Shown here piece after piece: positions 1 through 7,592 of a stretch of DNA of 40,299 bases. Numbering within the stretch: the first letter of the stretch is position 1; each line of letters starts with the position of its first letter. Source of the DNA: Deinococcus sp045062605 (lineage in GTDB: Bacteria > Deinococcota > Deinococci > Deinococcales > Deinococcaceae); contig NZ_JBJGDW010000036.1 in assembly GCF_045062605.1 (NCBI RefSeq), positions 1-40,299 on the forward strand, written 5' to 3'. Under the pieces are notes generated by a model, which was not told the origin of the DNA, searched no databases, and saw only the letters and a list, made by a program, of their open reading frames with translations. A program made the position numbers and the translations under genes.

Positions 1-49
1 AAAAACGGGTTCCGGGCGTGGAGTGGAGGGATCGGCGCTGTTCCGATTC

Positions 50-78
50 CTGCACGAAACAAACGGAATCCGTATGAG
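50..78 (-). repeat. Candidate insertion-sequence end (left window edge)
   Basis: Read on the minus strand, this 29-nt stretch begins CTCATACGGATTCCG and ends GTGCAG. It matches 25 of 29 bases of positions 40220-40248 on the plus strand. The orientation is that expected if an element lies to the left of the window with its right end here, 14 bp from the stop codon of the aldo/keto reductase. No gene is visible in positions 1-92. Calling it an IS end is inference; a dispersed non-coding repeat is the alternative. Confidence 0.5.
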
Positions 79-92
79 GATTCTTCCGCTGC

Positions 93-1040
93 TTACGCTG
101 GGTTCAGAATTTCCTCGATCTTCTGCTGCACGTCGTCGCTGAGGCGCACGCCGCCCGCTTTCACGGTGTCCTGAATCTGGGAAACCTTGGTGGCCCCGGT
201 GATCACACTGCTGACCCCCGGCTGGCGCAGCAGCCATGCCAGCGCGAGTTGCGCCCGCGTGATGCCCAGATCGTCGGCAATCGGCTTCAGGTCCCGCACC
301 TTCTGGATGTTCTCTTCCGTCAGGAAGTTCTTGCCCCAGTTTTCCTTCTCGGTCAGGCGCGCGCCCTCGGGCTTGCCGTCGTCGTACTTGCCGGTCAGCA
401 GGCCCATCGCCAGCGGACTCCAGACCACCAGGCCGATGCCTGCGCCTGCCGTGTAGGGCAGGATTTCCTTCTCCACGCGTTCGCGGCGCAGCATCGAGTA
501 TTCCGGTTGCTCAGTCACGGGGCCGTGCAGGCCGTTGGCACGGGCGAATTCCACGGCCTGGGCAATGCGCGCGGCGGGCCACATGGACGTGCCCCAGTAC
601 ATGGCCTGACCGTTGCGAACCACCTGATCGAAGGCCATCACGATCTCTTCCATCGGCACATCGGGGTCATAACGGTGGGCGAAATAGATGTCCAGATAAT
701 CGGTTTCCAGACGCTTGAGGGTCTTGCCGATGCTCTCCAGCACATGCTTGCGGCTCAGGCCCCGGTCATTCACGTCGTCGCTCATGGGCCAGAAGACCTT
801 GCTGGACAGCACCAGCGTGTGCCGGGGCAATTCCTTGAGGACCGTGCCCATGAGTTCCTCGCTGCGGCCCCTGGCGTAAATGTCGGCCTGATCGAAGAAA
901 TTCACGCCGCCCTCGTAAGCCGCCGTCACGATGTCGCGGACCATCTTCTGATCGTCCACACCTGCGCCGTAGGTTTCCCAGCCGCCCAGCGCAACTTCAC
1001 TGACTTTCAGACCACTCCTGCCCAGATTCCGGTATTCCAT
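93..1040 (-). CDS. Aldo/keto reductase, Kv-beta-like
   Basis: A 315-residue NADPH-dependent aldo/keto reductase with a TIM-barrel fold, predicted cytosolic, that reduces aldehydes or ketones of unknown identity. The catalytic tetrad is visible as D50, Y55, K81 and H122. The N-terminus (YRNLGRSGLKVS) and the C-terminal ITGATKVSQIQDTVKA segment, which binds cofactor in this family, resemble the voltage-gated potassium-channel beta subunit / YghZ branch. Length is normal for the family. The ATG has no Shine-Dalgarno sequence but lies 8 nt after TAAAGT (1049-1054). It stands alone downstream of the dehydratase gene on the same strand, 73 bp away. The substrate cannot be inferred. Confidence 0.9.
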   Translation of the reverse strand: MEYRNLGRSGLKVSEVALGGWETYGAGVDDQKMVRDIVTAAYEGGVNFFDQADIYARGRSEELMGTVLKELPRHTLVLSSKVFWPMSDDVNDRGLSRKHVLESIGKTLKRLETDYLDIYFAHRYDPDVPMEEIVMAFDQVVRNGQAMYWGTSMWPAARIAQAVEFARANGLHGPVTEQPEYSMLRRERVEKEILPYTAGAGIGLVVWSPLAMGLLTGKYDDGKPEGARLTEKENWGKNFLTEENIQKVRDLKPIADDLGITRAQLALAWLLRQPGVSSVITGATKVSQIQDTVKAGGVRLSDDVQQKIEEILNPA

Positions 1041-1048
1041 AAGTTGCC

Positions 1049-1054
1049 ACTTTA
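1049..1054 (-). promoter_or_regulatory. Possible -10 box for the aldo/keto reductase
   Basis: TAAAGT on the minus strand, 8 nt before the ATG. The spacing is at the long end for a leaderless start and no -35 box is evident, so support is weak. Confidence 0.35.
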
Positions 1055-1113
1055 ACTCTTAAAGCATGGAGTGAGGCCAGATTCAAACTTGGGTGAAGGC
1101 CGGGCGAAGGTGT

Positions 1114-2085
1114 TCACCCCTCTTCTCCCAGCAATTCCACCAGTGTTCCCACGTCCAGATTGCCGCCGCTGACCACCGCCACCACCGGGCCAGGGGCGAA
1201 TTCGTATCCGCCGTACAGCGCCGCCGCCACCGTCACTGCGCCGCTGGGTTCGGCCACCAGCCGGGCGCGCAGGGCCGTGTCCCGCACCGCCCGCCGCATC
1301 TGCGCCTCGCTGACGGTCACGATGTCGTCCACATGGGCGCGGATATGTTCCCAGGTCAGCTCGCCCAGTGTCGTCACGCGCAGGCCGTCGGCCAGGGTGC
1401 GGGCCACCTGTGCCGGGTCCCAGTTCACACGTTGCCCGGCCCGCAGACTGGCCTGTGCGTCCGCCGCCAGTTCGGGTTCCACACCGATCACGCGCACATC
1501 CGGGCGTAGGGTTTTGATGGCAGTCGCCACCCCCGAAATCAGCCCGCCGCCGCTGACCGGCACCAGCACCGTGCCGACTGTGGGCAGATCCTCCAGAATC
1601 TCCAGCCCCACCGTTCCGGCCCCGGCGATGATCTGCGGATCGTCGTAGGGCGGCACCGGGGTCAGACCGCGCTCCGTCGCAAGTTCCCTGGCTCTGCTGG
1701 CGCGTTCCTCGCTGGCGTTGCCCACCAGCACGACTTCCGCGCCGCACGCACGGGTGGCGGCCAGCTTGGTCTGCGGCGCACCGGAAGGCATGACCACCAC
1801 CGCCGGAATACCCAGCGCCCGCGCCGCGTGGGCCACCGCCCCGGCGTGGTTGCCGCTGGAATGGGCCACCACACCTCTGGCCCGTTCATCAGCCGTCAGC
1901 GACAGCAGCTTGTTGAAGGCCCCGCGCAACTTGAAAGCCCCGGTGGGGTGCAGGTTCTCGGCCTTGAGCCAGAGGTTCTCGTTGGGAAAGGCGATGAGCG
2001 GCGTGCGGCCTACCCAGCCGTTCAGGCGGGTCTGGGCGGCCTGAATGTCGGCCAGGGTGACGAGCATTTCGGCATTGAGGGTCAT
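1114..2085 (-). CDS. PLP-dependent serine/threonine dehydratase
   Basis: A 323-residue fold-type II PLP enzyme that deaminates L-threonine or L-serine to the 2-oxo acid. The PLP lysine is K52 in GAFKLRGA. The phosphate-binding SSGNHAG loop is at 76-82, GGGLISG lies mid-protein and SGGN near the C-terminus. There is no C-terminal ACT domain, so it is likely a catabolic or allosterically simple enzyme rather than classical biosynthetic IlvA; serine racemase-type activity cannot be excluded. The open frame runs much further upstream, but the start is set at the ATG at 2085, preceded by AGGAGG and matching the family N-terminus. It is divergent from the hydrolase gene, with 36 bp between starts. 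Confidence 0.88.
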   Translation of the reverse strand: MTLNAEMLVTLADIQAAQTRLNGWVGRTPLIAFPNENLWLKAENLHPTGAFKLRGAFNKLLSLTADERARGVVAHSSGNHAGAVAHAARALGIPAVVVMPSGAPQTKLAATRACGAEVVLVGNASEERASRARELATERGLTPVPPYDDPQIIAGAGTVGLEILEDLPTVGTVLVPVSGGGLISGVATAIKTLRPDVRVIGVEPELAADAQASLRAGQRVNWDPAQVARTLADGLRVTTLGELTWEHIRAHVDDIVTVSEAQMRRAVRDTALRARLVAEPSGAVTVAAALYGGYEFAPGPVVAVVSGGNLDVGTLVELLGEEG

Positions 2086-2108
2086 GGGTGCGCCTCCTGC
2101 CTCCACGC

Positions 2109-2114
2109 TACCCT
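2109..2114 (+). promoter_or_regulatory. -10 box for leaderless hydrolase gene
   Basis: TACCCT followed by 7 nt and the ATG at 2122. It lies in the 36-bp divergent gap, overlapping the region that carries the dehydratase ribosome-binding site on the other strand. Confidence 0.55.
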
Positions 2115-2121
2115 GTCTGCT

Positions 2122-3021
2122 ATGCCCCTGATTGCCCTGGCCCCCGGCGTCCTCTACTTTCCCGGCGCGGTGAACAGTTTCGTGGTGGTGGGCCGGGAAA
2201 CGGACGCCCTGCTGGTGGATACCGGCCTGGACGACTCGCACGCGCGCAAGCTGCTGCGGGTGGTGGCAGAGGCGGGCCTTGTTCCCAGCGGCATCCTGAA
2301 CACCCACAGCCACGCCGATCACCACGGCGGGAACGCTTTCATCATCAAGCGCTTTCCAGAACTGAAAGTCTTTGCCCCACCGCTGGAAGACGCCATCATC
2401 ACCCACCCGATTCTGGAGCCGCTCACGCTGTTCGGCGCACGCCCGCCGCGCGAGTTGCAGAACAAATTCCTGCTCGCGCCGCCCAGCCCTGCCCGACTGG
2501 CTCCTGAGCCGGGTCTGTGCCGCATCGGGGGGGCCGATATCGAGCTGATCGAGGTGGCCGGGCACGCTTCCATGATGTATGCCGTGCGCGTGGGCGAGGT
2601 GCTGTACGCCGCCGACGCCCTGTTCGGCCCCGATGCATTGACCAAACATCCGCTGACCTTCTGCGCCGATTCGGCGTTGCAGAAGCAGAGTGCCGCGAAA
2701 CTGGCCGAACTGGAAGGCGTCCGCACCGTGCTGCCGGGCCACGGCGATCCCAGTGATGATCTGGCTGGACTGGTGGCCGTCAACCTCGCCTCCTACGAAC
2801 GCACGACAGAGGCGGTGTTGGGTGCGGTGAATGGAGGAGAGGCCAGCATCGACGAACTGCTGGCTCGCGTCTGCGGCGCGCTGGATGTCGAGATGACCAA
2901 TGCCGGGGCTGTCCTTCTCAATCGCGCCGTGGTCAGCGCACACCTGACCGAGTTGCTGGAATCAGGACAGATGGAGATGAAGGTTCTGGGCAACAAACTC
3001 ATCTTCAGCGCACAAGCGTAA
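2122..3021 (+). CDS. Metallo-beta-lactamase fold hydrolase
   Basis: A 299-residue metallo-hydrolase. The metal-binding motif THSHADHHGG gives H62, H64, D66 and H67; further ligands appear as H148 (VAGHAS), D165 (AADALF) and the histidine of LPGHGD. These six or seven residues define a complete dinuclear zinc site, so the enzyme should be active. The C-terminal third (after about residue 235) is helical and resembles the winged-helix tail of glyoxalase II-like and beta-lactamase-like hydrolases. No signal peptide, so cytosolic. The substrate is unknown (thioester, lactone or phosphoester). The open frame extends 5' to 1828, but the ATG at 2122 fits the family start and lies 7 nt after a TACCCT box. 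Confidence 0.85.
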   Translation: MPLIALAPGVLYFPGAVNSFVVVGRETDALLVDTGLDDSHARKLLRVVAEAGLVPSGILNTHSHADHHGGNAFIIKRFPELKVFAPPLEDAIITHPILEPLTLFGARPPRELQNKFLLAPPSPARLAPEPGLCRIGGADIELIEVAGHASMMYAVRVGEVLYAADALFGPDALTKHPLTFCADSALQKQSAAKLAELEGVRTVLPGHGDPSDDLAGLVAVNLASYERTTEAVLGAVNGGEASIDELLARVCGALDVEMTNAGAVLLNRAVVSAHLTELLESGQMEMKVLGNKLIFSAQA

Positions 3022-3056
3022 AGGAACTCAAATGGCCCGCGCGGGGACGCTGGGAG

Positions 3057-3062
3057 TAGCGT
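3057..3062 (+). promoter_or_regulatory. -10 box for dps
   Basis: TAGCGT with AGGGGC between it and the ATG. The 17-nt block GTAGCGTAGGGGCATGA at 3056-3072 recurs exactly at 38805-38821 before a small open frame, which supports a functional promoter/start unit. Confidence 0.55.
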
Positions 3063-3068
3063 AGGGGC

Positions 3069-3710
3069 ATGACCAAGAAGAGCAAGACCGATCCCTCCAC
3101 GCCCAGCAAGGCCAGCAGCAAGGCCGCCAAGCAGGCCAGTGACGCCAAGGCCGCCAAGCCCGGTGTGATCCCCAGCGGCGAGGCCAAGGCCGACGCAGCC
3201 CATCTGGATACGGCGTTCAATGCCCTGGTGGACCACAACTATCTGACGGAGAGCGAGTTCGACACCGTGGCGGAGACATTGCAGCGCAACCTCGCCACCA
3301 CCATCACCCTGTACCTGAAGTTCAAGAAGTACCACTGGGACATCCGGGGCCGCTTCTTCCGCGATCTGCATCTGGCCTACGACGAGTTCATTGAGGAAAT
3401 CTTCCCCGGCATCGACGAGCAGGCCGAGCGTCTGGTGGCCCTGGGCGGCAGCCCCATCGCCGCGCCCAGCGATCTGGAGCGCTTCAGCGTGGTCAAGGTT
3501 CCCACCGAAACCGTGCGTGACGCCCGCGCGCAGGTGGCCGATCTGGTCAGCGACCTGACCCGCGTGTCCAGGGGCTACCGCGACGACAGCAAGGCCGTGG
3601 ACGCAGCCAACGACCCCGCCACTTCCGACATGTACAACGGCTATGCGGCCACCATCGACAAGATCCGCTGGATGCTTCAGGCGATCATGGACGATGACCG
3701 TCTGAACTGA
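3069..3710 (+). CDS. dps: Dps-family DNA-protecting ferritin (Dps1 type)
   Basis: A 213-residue DNA protection during starvation protein, forming a dodecameric iron-storage shell that oxidises Fe(II) and shields DNA from hydroxyl radicals. The ferroxidase motif is clear: H89-W90-D91, H101, D105, D116 and E120 across KKYHWDIRGRFF and DEQAERL. Residues 1-40 are a Lys/Ala/Ser-rich tail likely to bind DNA. D42, H45, H56 and E61 have exactly the 3, 11, 5 spacing of the extra N-terminal metal site of D. radiodurans Dps1 (DR2263), and the core is close to that protein as I remember it. Start: ATG 6 nt after TAGCGT, with no Shine-Dalgarno. Transcription should end at the hairpin at 3727-3761. Confidence 0.95.
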   Translation: MTKKSKTDPSTPSKASSKAAKQASDAKAAKPGVIPSGEAKADAAHLDTAFNALVDHNYLTESEFDTVAETLQRNLATTITLYLKFKKYHWDIRGRFFRDLHLAYDEFIEEIFPGIDEQAERLVALGGSPIAAPSDLERFSVVKVPTETVRDARAQVADLVSDLTRVSRGYRDDSKAVDAANDPATSDMYNGYAATIDKIRWMLQAIMDDDRLN

Positions 3711-3726
3711 GGTTTTGGGCAAGAGG

Positions 3727-3761
3727 ACAGGCCGCCAGAGCGTTTGGGCGGCCTGTTTTTT
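3727..3761 (+). terminator. Rho-independent terminator of dps
   Basis: The 10-bp stem ACAGGCCGCC (3727-3736) pairs perfectly with GGCGGCCTGT (3747-3756) around a 10-nt loop, followed by a run of six T. It separates dps from the next gene, whose start is only 20 bp further on. Confidence 0.88.
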
Positions 3762-3781
3762 GACCTTCTGGAGGAGAGCGC

Positions 3782-4273
3782 ATGTCCAAGTTCGACTATG
3801 ACCTGAATTACGCCGAACTGGACTTGCGTGCCCAGCCGGAGCTGTACCGCGTGGGCAAGGGCGAACAGGGCGTGCTGCTGGTCCAGCCGTACAAGGGTGA
3901 GATTCTGCCCCACTGGCGCTTTGCCACGCCGGACGTGGCCCGTGAGAGCAGCGAGGCCATCTACGCCCTGTTCGAGCAGTATCTGAAAGATGGTGATTTT
4001 GTCGGCGCGGACATGGCCCGCAAGTTCCTGCAGATGGGTTTTACGCGCGCCCGCCGTTACGCCAACCACAAGGGCGGCAAGAAATACGACGGTCCCGTCC
4101 CCGACGATAAAAAGGGCCAGAGCGGCGCACATGGCCGCGCCGAGTTGCCCCGCCAGCCCGAGGACCCCATGAAAGCCGAGTCCGCCCGCATCTTCAAGGC
4201 GAAATGGGATGAGGCGGAGGCGAACGAGGACTACGCGCGTCTGAAGAAGGAACATCGCACAAAGTACGGCTGA
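3782..4273 (+). CDS. DUF4385 family protein
   Basis: A 163-residue basic cytosolic protein of unknown function. The conserved block is recognisable throughout: FDYDLNYAELDLRAQPELYRV, then GEQGVLLVQPYKGEILPHWRF, then DFVGADMARKFLQMGFTRARRYANHKGG. I know this as domain of unknown function 4385, found in bacteria and some large phages. The Arg/Lys-rich middle (residues about 95-110) suggests nucleic-acid contact, but this is only inference. GGAGGAG 6-7 nt before the ATG is a strong ribosome-binding site. It follows the dps terminator, so it is probably expressed separately. It is convergent with mnmE; the two stops are 4 bp apart. Confidence 0.8.
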   Translation: MSKFDYDLNYAELDLRAQPELYRVGKGEQGVLLVQPYKGEILPHWRFATPDVARESSEAIYALFEQYLKDGDFVGADMARKFLQMGFTRARRYANHKGGKKYDGPVPDDKKGQSGAHGRAELPRQPEDPMKAESARIFKAKWDEAEANEDYARLKKEHRTKYG

Positions 4274-4277
4274 CCCT

Positions 4278-5600
4278 TTATTTCCCCACGCAGAAGTTGC
4301 GGAATACGGCGTCCACCACATCCTCCTGCACGTCCTGTCCGGTGATCTCGGCCAGGGCACGCAGGGCTTCTTCCAGCTCGTACCCTGCCAGATCGTCGGG
4401 CAGGGTCTGGGCCGCCCCCACATGGCCCAGCGCCCGCCGCGCCGCGTCCGCCTGACGCTCGGTGGTCAGCCACGCCTCGCCGCGTGCGGCGTCTCCCAGC
4501 AGGGCCACCCGCACCGCCTCGCGCAACTGGGGGAGGCCAGCGCCCGTCACCGCGCTCACGTCCAGCAACTCCGAATCGGTCCATGCGGCGGGCAGATCGC
4601 TTTTCGTCCTGAGCCGGATAACGCGGGCGGGCGTGCCAGTCACGTCCAGCGGCAACTCCTCGCGCGCTGTGCTGCCGTCCTCCAAGACCAGCACCAGATC
4701 GGCAGCTTCGGCCAGCGCCCGGGCCTGCCTCACGCCCGCCGCCTCAATCTCGTCCACCGTTTCGCGCAGGCCTGCCGTGTCCACCAGCGTCACGGGCACG
4801 CCTGCCAGTTCCAGCCCGGCCTCCAGATAGTCGCGGGTGGTGCCGGGTGTGGGAGTCACGATACTGCGCTCGAAGCCCACCAGGGCGTTCAGCAGGCTGC
4901 TTTTTCCGGCATTGGGCCGCCCGATCAGGGCCAGCCGTGCGCCGCGCGTGCTGACCTGTCCGGCACGTGCGCTGGCGAGGAGCGCCTCCAACTCGGCCTG
5001 GGCCTGGGCCAGCGGTTCGGCGCGGTCCTCGTCCGGCACGCCTTCTTCCGGGTAATCGAGCATGGCCTGAATGGCGGCCAGGGCACGGATCAGTCCAGCG
5101 GCCACCCGCGCCACCCGCGCGCCCAGCGCCCCGGACAGACCCAGGCTGGCCTGCCGCCGCGCGCCGTCGGTCTGGGCTTCCACCAGCCCCAGCACGGCCT
5201 CGGCCTGCGCCAGATCCAGGCGGCCAGCCAGATACGCCCGCAGGGTAAACTCGCCGGGACGGGCGGGGCGTGCGCCCAGTTCCAGTGCCCGTGCCAGCAC
5301 GCGACTCAGGACTGCCGGGCTGCCGTGCGATTGCAGTTCCACCACGTTCTCGCCCGTGTAGCTGCGTGGCTCCCGAAATACCAGACACAGCCCCTCGTCC
5401 AGCACCTCGCCGTCGTCCGCAATCAGTTCGCCAAAGAGAAAACGCCCACCCACCGTTCTGGAGGGTACGCGCTTGCCCTTAAATACGCCGTCTGCCACGT
5501 TCAACGCGTCCGGCCCGCTGACCCGCACGATGCCCACGCCCGCGCTGCCAGGGGCGGTGGCGATGGCGGCGATGGTGTCGGACAGGCCAGAACGGGTCAC
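4278..5600 (-). CDS. mnmE: tRNA modification GTPase MnmE
   Basis: A 440-residue GTPase that with MnmG installs the 5-carboxymethylaminomethyl group at U34 of certain tRNAs. Domains in order: N-terminal formyl-THF-binding domain (about 1-118), helical domain, inserted G domain with P-loop GRPNAGKSS (227-235), GTTRD (253-257), DTAGLRE (274-280) and TKSD, and the C-terminal FCVGK carrying the conserved cysteine. Two starts are possible. The ATG at 5654 would add 18 unconserved residues. I prefer the GTG at 5600, which lies 7 nt after TACCCT and gives the usual family length. mnmG is not in this window. Confidence 0.92.
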   Translation of the reverse strand: MTRSGLSDTIAAIATAPGSAGVGIVRVSGPDALNVADGVFKGKRVPSRTVGGRFLFGELIADDGEVLDEGLCLVFREPRSYTGENVVELQSHGSPAVLSRVLARALELGARPARPGEFTLRAYLAGRLDLAQAEAVLGLVEAQTDGARRQASLGLSGALGARVARVAAGLIRALAAIQAMLDYPEEGVPDEDRAEPLAQAQAELEALLASARAGQVSTRGARLALIGRPNAGKSSLLNALVGFERSIVTPTPGTTRDYLEAGLELAGVPVTLVDTAGLRETVDEIEAAGVRQARALAEAADLVLVLEDGSTAREELPLDVTGTPARVIRLRTKSDLPAAWTDSELLDVSAVTGAGLPQLREAVRVALLGDAARGEAWLTTERQADAARRALGHVGAAQTLPDDLAGYELEEALRALAEITGQDVQEDVVDAVFRNFCVGK

Positions 5601-5607
5601 GGGGCCA

Positions 5608-5613
5608 AGGGTA
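5608..5613 (-). promoter_or_regulatory. -10 box deciding the mnmE start
   Basis: TACCCT on the minus strand, followed by TGGCCCC and GTG. It favours the GTG at 5600 over the upstream ATG at 5654, whose purine stretch abuts the codon too closely for a Shine-Dalgarno. Confidence 0.5.
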
Positions 5614-5671
5614 GCAGGGGAGAGGGGTGGGCCACGGGTCTGGCCGTCACCCATCTCTCCGCATCAGCCCC

Positions 5672-6343
5672 TCAGCGTTTCCAGCGCCCCCGCCCGCGCG
5701 CTCCCGCCTTTGCCCCTGGCGTGCTGGTGCGGACCCTGATCTGCTCGTCGTCGTAGCGCAGCATCACGGCCAGCCTCGCGCGGCTGATGATGTGGTGCGG
5801 ATGCCTGGGCACAAAGGCCGTTACGATGTCCAGATGCCCGTCCCGGTGGTACTGCACCACCACATGCAGCGGCAGGGCCACGCCGCAGGCCTCGAAAGAG
5901 CCGTGAACCAGCCAGCGCCGGTCTTCCGGGTACACCGCCCGCACCCGTCCGCACAGCAGCACATTGATGATGTCATGTTCTAAAAAGCCCTCGGCGCGGG
6001 CGTGGCCGATGGCGTGTGGGCACAGGTGATAATGCGCGTCGTACACGGCGTCACGCAGCCGGGCGTGGGCGCGCGACAGGCTGAAATCGTCGGTGGCGAT
6101 TCCGGCCAGCTCCACCTCGCGCTGGGGCTTGACCGGGGCCGCATGGACGGCGCGGGCAGGCAAAGGCGTGGGGGCGCGGCGGGCCGCCTTCTCGGCGCGC
6201 GACAACTGGGCACGCAGGGCCAGCAGATCGGTCCCGGTCTGGACCTCGGCCAGCAGGGACTTCTGCGGCGCGGCGGACACGCTGTAGCGGCCTCCCTGAC
6301 GGTTGTGGTTGATCCCAAGCGGCTTGCTGGACTGTTTGGTCAC
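5672..6343 (-). CDS. DUF4258 domain protein
   Basis: A 223-residue basic protein. The C-terminal half (about residues 95-185) carries the DUF4258 signature YDAHYHLCPHAIGHARAEGF, then IINVLLCGRVRAVYPEDRRWLVHG, then LHVVVQYHRDGHLDIVTAFVP. This resembles small RNase-toxin-like folds of the BrnT/DUF4258 group, but toxicity is not implied for a protein this long. The N-terminal half is Ala/Arg-rich and low in complexity; the C-terminus is an Arg/Gly-rich tail suggestive of RNA binding. The in-frame GTG at 6352 touches the GGAGG, so I take the GTG at 6343, 8 nt after it. It ends 17 bp before the alternative mnmE ATG and may be cotranscribed with mnmE. Confidence 0.7.
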   Translation of the reverse strand: MTKQSSKPLGINHNRQGGRYSVSAAPQKSLLAEVQTGTDLLALRAQLSRAEKAARRAPTPLPARAVHAAPVKPQREVELAGIATDDFSLSRAHARLRDAVYDAHYHLCPHAIGHARAEGFLEHDIINVLLCGRVRAVYPEDRRWLVHGSFEACGVALPLHVVVQYHRDGHLDIVTAFVPRHPHHIISRARLAVMLRYDDEQIRVRTSTPGAKAGARGRGRWKR

Positions 6344-6424
6344 GGCGAACACCTCCGAAAAAACGTTCCCGCCTCCCTGCCCTCAGTCCTTTTTGTTGGG
6401 TCAAGCTGCTGACCTGCATCCCCC

Positions 6425-6467
6425 AAAAAAGAAAAGGCCCCTCAAACACGGCTTCGTGTCTGGGAGG
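6425..6467 (-). terminator. Terminator-like hairpin in the leader of the DUF4258 gene
   Basis: On the minus strand, arms at 6455-6467 and 6438-6450 form a 13-position stem with one mismatch and two G-U pairs around a 4-nt loop. The T-rich tract CCTTTTCTTTTTT (6425-6437) follows. It lies about 80 nt upstream of the DUF4258 start and downstream of no minus-strand gene. It is therefore a candidate attenuator, or the 3' end of a small RNA starting near 6500. The 6344-6634 gap shows no gene otherwise. Confidence 0.6.
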
Positions 6468-6634
6468 AGGCAGGCGTCGTACCCTGTTCAGGGCATGCGC
6501 CTAGCATAGCACGGCGCGGCAGAAAAGGACGTGACGCACTCGGCAGACAGCGCCCTGTCCCGCCTCCTAGGCTGGAAGGCAGAACCTCAAGCTGCCGCCA
6601 GTTCATCTCGCCTTTCCGCACGGAGGACACCCCC

Positions 6635-7510
6635 ATGATCCGTTCCATGCAGGCCACCGATATTCCCGACGTCCTCGCGCTGCTCCACTGGATGGACGCC
6701 GCCCCCGAACGCGAGGTCTTCGCCCCCGATTCCCGTGACCCGCGCGAACTGCATCTGGAGTGCGAGGAAGGGCTGTGTCTGGTCGAGGAGGATGACGACG
6801 GTGTGCGCGCCTACTGCGCCCTGTCCCCCTTCCGGGACGGTCTGGTGCTGGAAGGCCCCATCGCCGAATACGCTGGCAGCGAGGGCGGCTCGATGAATGC
6901 CCTGCTGGGCCGCGCCGCGCAGCACACCGACGGCCAGCCCGTCTACGCCTTCAGCGCCCGCGACAACCTGCCGGTGCGGACCGCGCTGGAGAAGGCGGGC
7001 TTTGCGCCCCTGCACAGCACCGCCTTCTATTCCGCGCCGCTGGCCCAGATCTCGCATGGTGCCCGTGTGCCGGACGGAATGCGGACCACGGACAGCCTGC
7101 CCGTCGCCGAGTACCGCGCCCTGTACCGCGCTGCCGAGGACGCCTGGGCCGGACGCCTGGACTGGACCCCCGAGCAGTACGCCGCCCACTTTACCGACGA
7201 TACGGTGCGGCTGGTGGCCCTGTGGCGCGGCAACCATCCGGTGGGATTTGCCGAGCTGGAATTCAGCCCGGACGAGGCCCGCGCCGACGTGACGTATCTG
7301 GCCGTGCATCCTGCCGAGCGCGGGCAGGGCCTAGGCCGCGTGCTGCTGGCCCTGGCCGCCGCCGAGGCCCAGAGTCATCCCGAACTGCGGACCCTGCGCG
7401 TGCGCGCCCACGATCACCTGCACTCCGCCCGCGCCCTGTACGCCCGCATGGGCTTTACCCACTGCCGCAGCATGGTGACCTACCTGCTGGACGGGGATGA
7501 AGAGGCATAG
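6635..7510 (+). CDS. GNAT family N-acetyltransferase (tandem)
   Basis: A 291-residue acetyl-CoA-dependent N-acetyltransferase. The C-terminal domain (about 145-291) is a full GNAT fold with motif A at 219-238, containing VTYLAVHPAERGQGLGRVL, where RGQGLG (229-234) is the pyrophosphate-binding loop. The N-terminal half (1-140) looks like a second, degenerate GNAT domain that keeps an ARDNLPVRTALEKAGF motif B-like segment but lacks a clear R/Q-x-x-G-x-G loop. Such two-domain proteins often acetylate small amines or antibiotics, but the substrate here is unknown. GGAGG lies 8 nt before the ATG. The gene is convergent with the urate operon. Confidence 0.85.
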   Translation: MIRSMQATDIPDVLALLHWMDAAPEREVFAPDSRDPRELHLECEEGLCLVEEDDDGVRAYCALSPFRDGLVLEGPIAEYAGSEGGSMNALLGRAAQHTDGQPVYAFSARDNLPVRTALEKAGFAPLHSTAFYSAPLAQISHGARVPDGMRTTDSLPVAEYRALYRAAEDAWAGRLDWTPEQYAAHFTDDTVRLVALWRGNHPVGFAELEFSPDEARADVTYLAVHPAERGQGLGRVLLALAAAEAQSHPELRTLRVRAHDHLHSARALYARMGFTHCRSMVTYLLDGDEEA

Positions 7511-7540
7511 GCTTCTGCCTTTCAGGATCAGGCAAAACAA

Positions 7541-7570
7541 AGCCGCCCCGAGATGGTCTCGCGGGCGGCT
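7541..7570. terminator. Bidirectional terminator between convergent genes
   Basis: AGCCGCCC (7541-7548) pairs with GGGCGGCT (7563-7570), and an inner 5-bp CGAGA/TCTCG stem closes a 3-nt loop, with one bulged base. On the minus strand it is followed by TTGTTTTG, so it fits best as the end of the urate operon; the plus-side T tract is poor. Confidence 0.7.
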
Positions 7571-7592
7571 CGTTTGGATTGAAGGCTGAAAC

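Noticed and set aside
4422..5756. A 444-codon open frame on the plus strand opposite mnmE, and similar long antisense frames (for example 7943-9025, 1114-2943 beyond the dehydratase start, 30152-31324)
   Set aside because: They lie in shadow frames of strongly conserved genes in high-GC DNA, have low-complexity His/Gln/Arg-rich translations, and show no family motif.
7541..7570. The hairpin as a riboswitch or operator
   Set aside because: It sits between convergent genes with a T-rich tail on the minus side, which a terminator explains fully.
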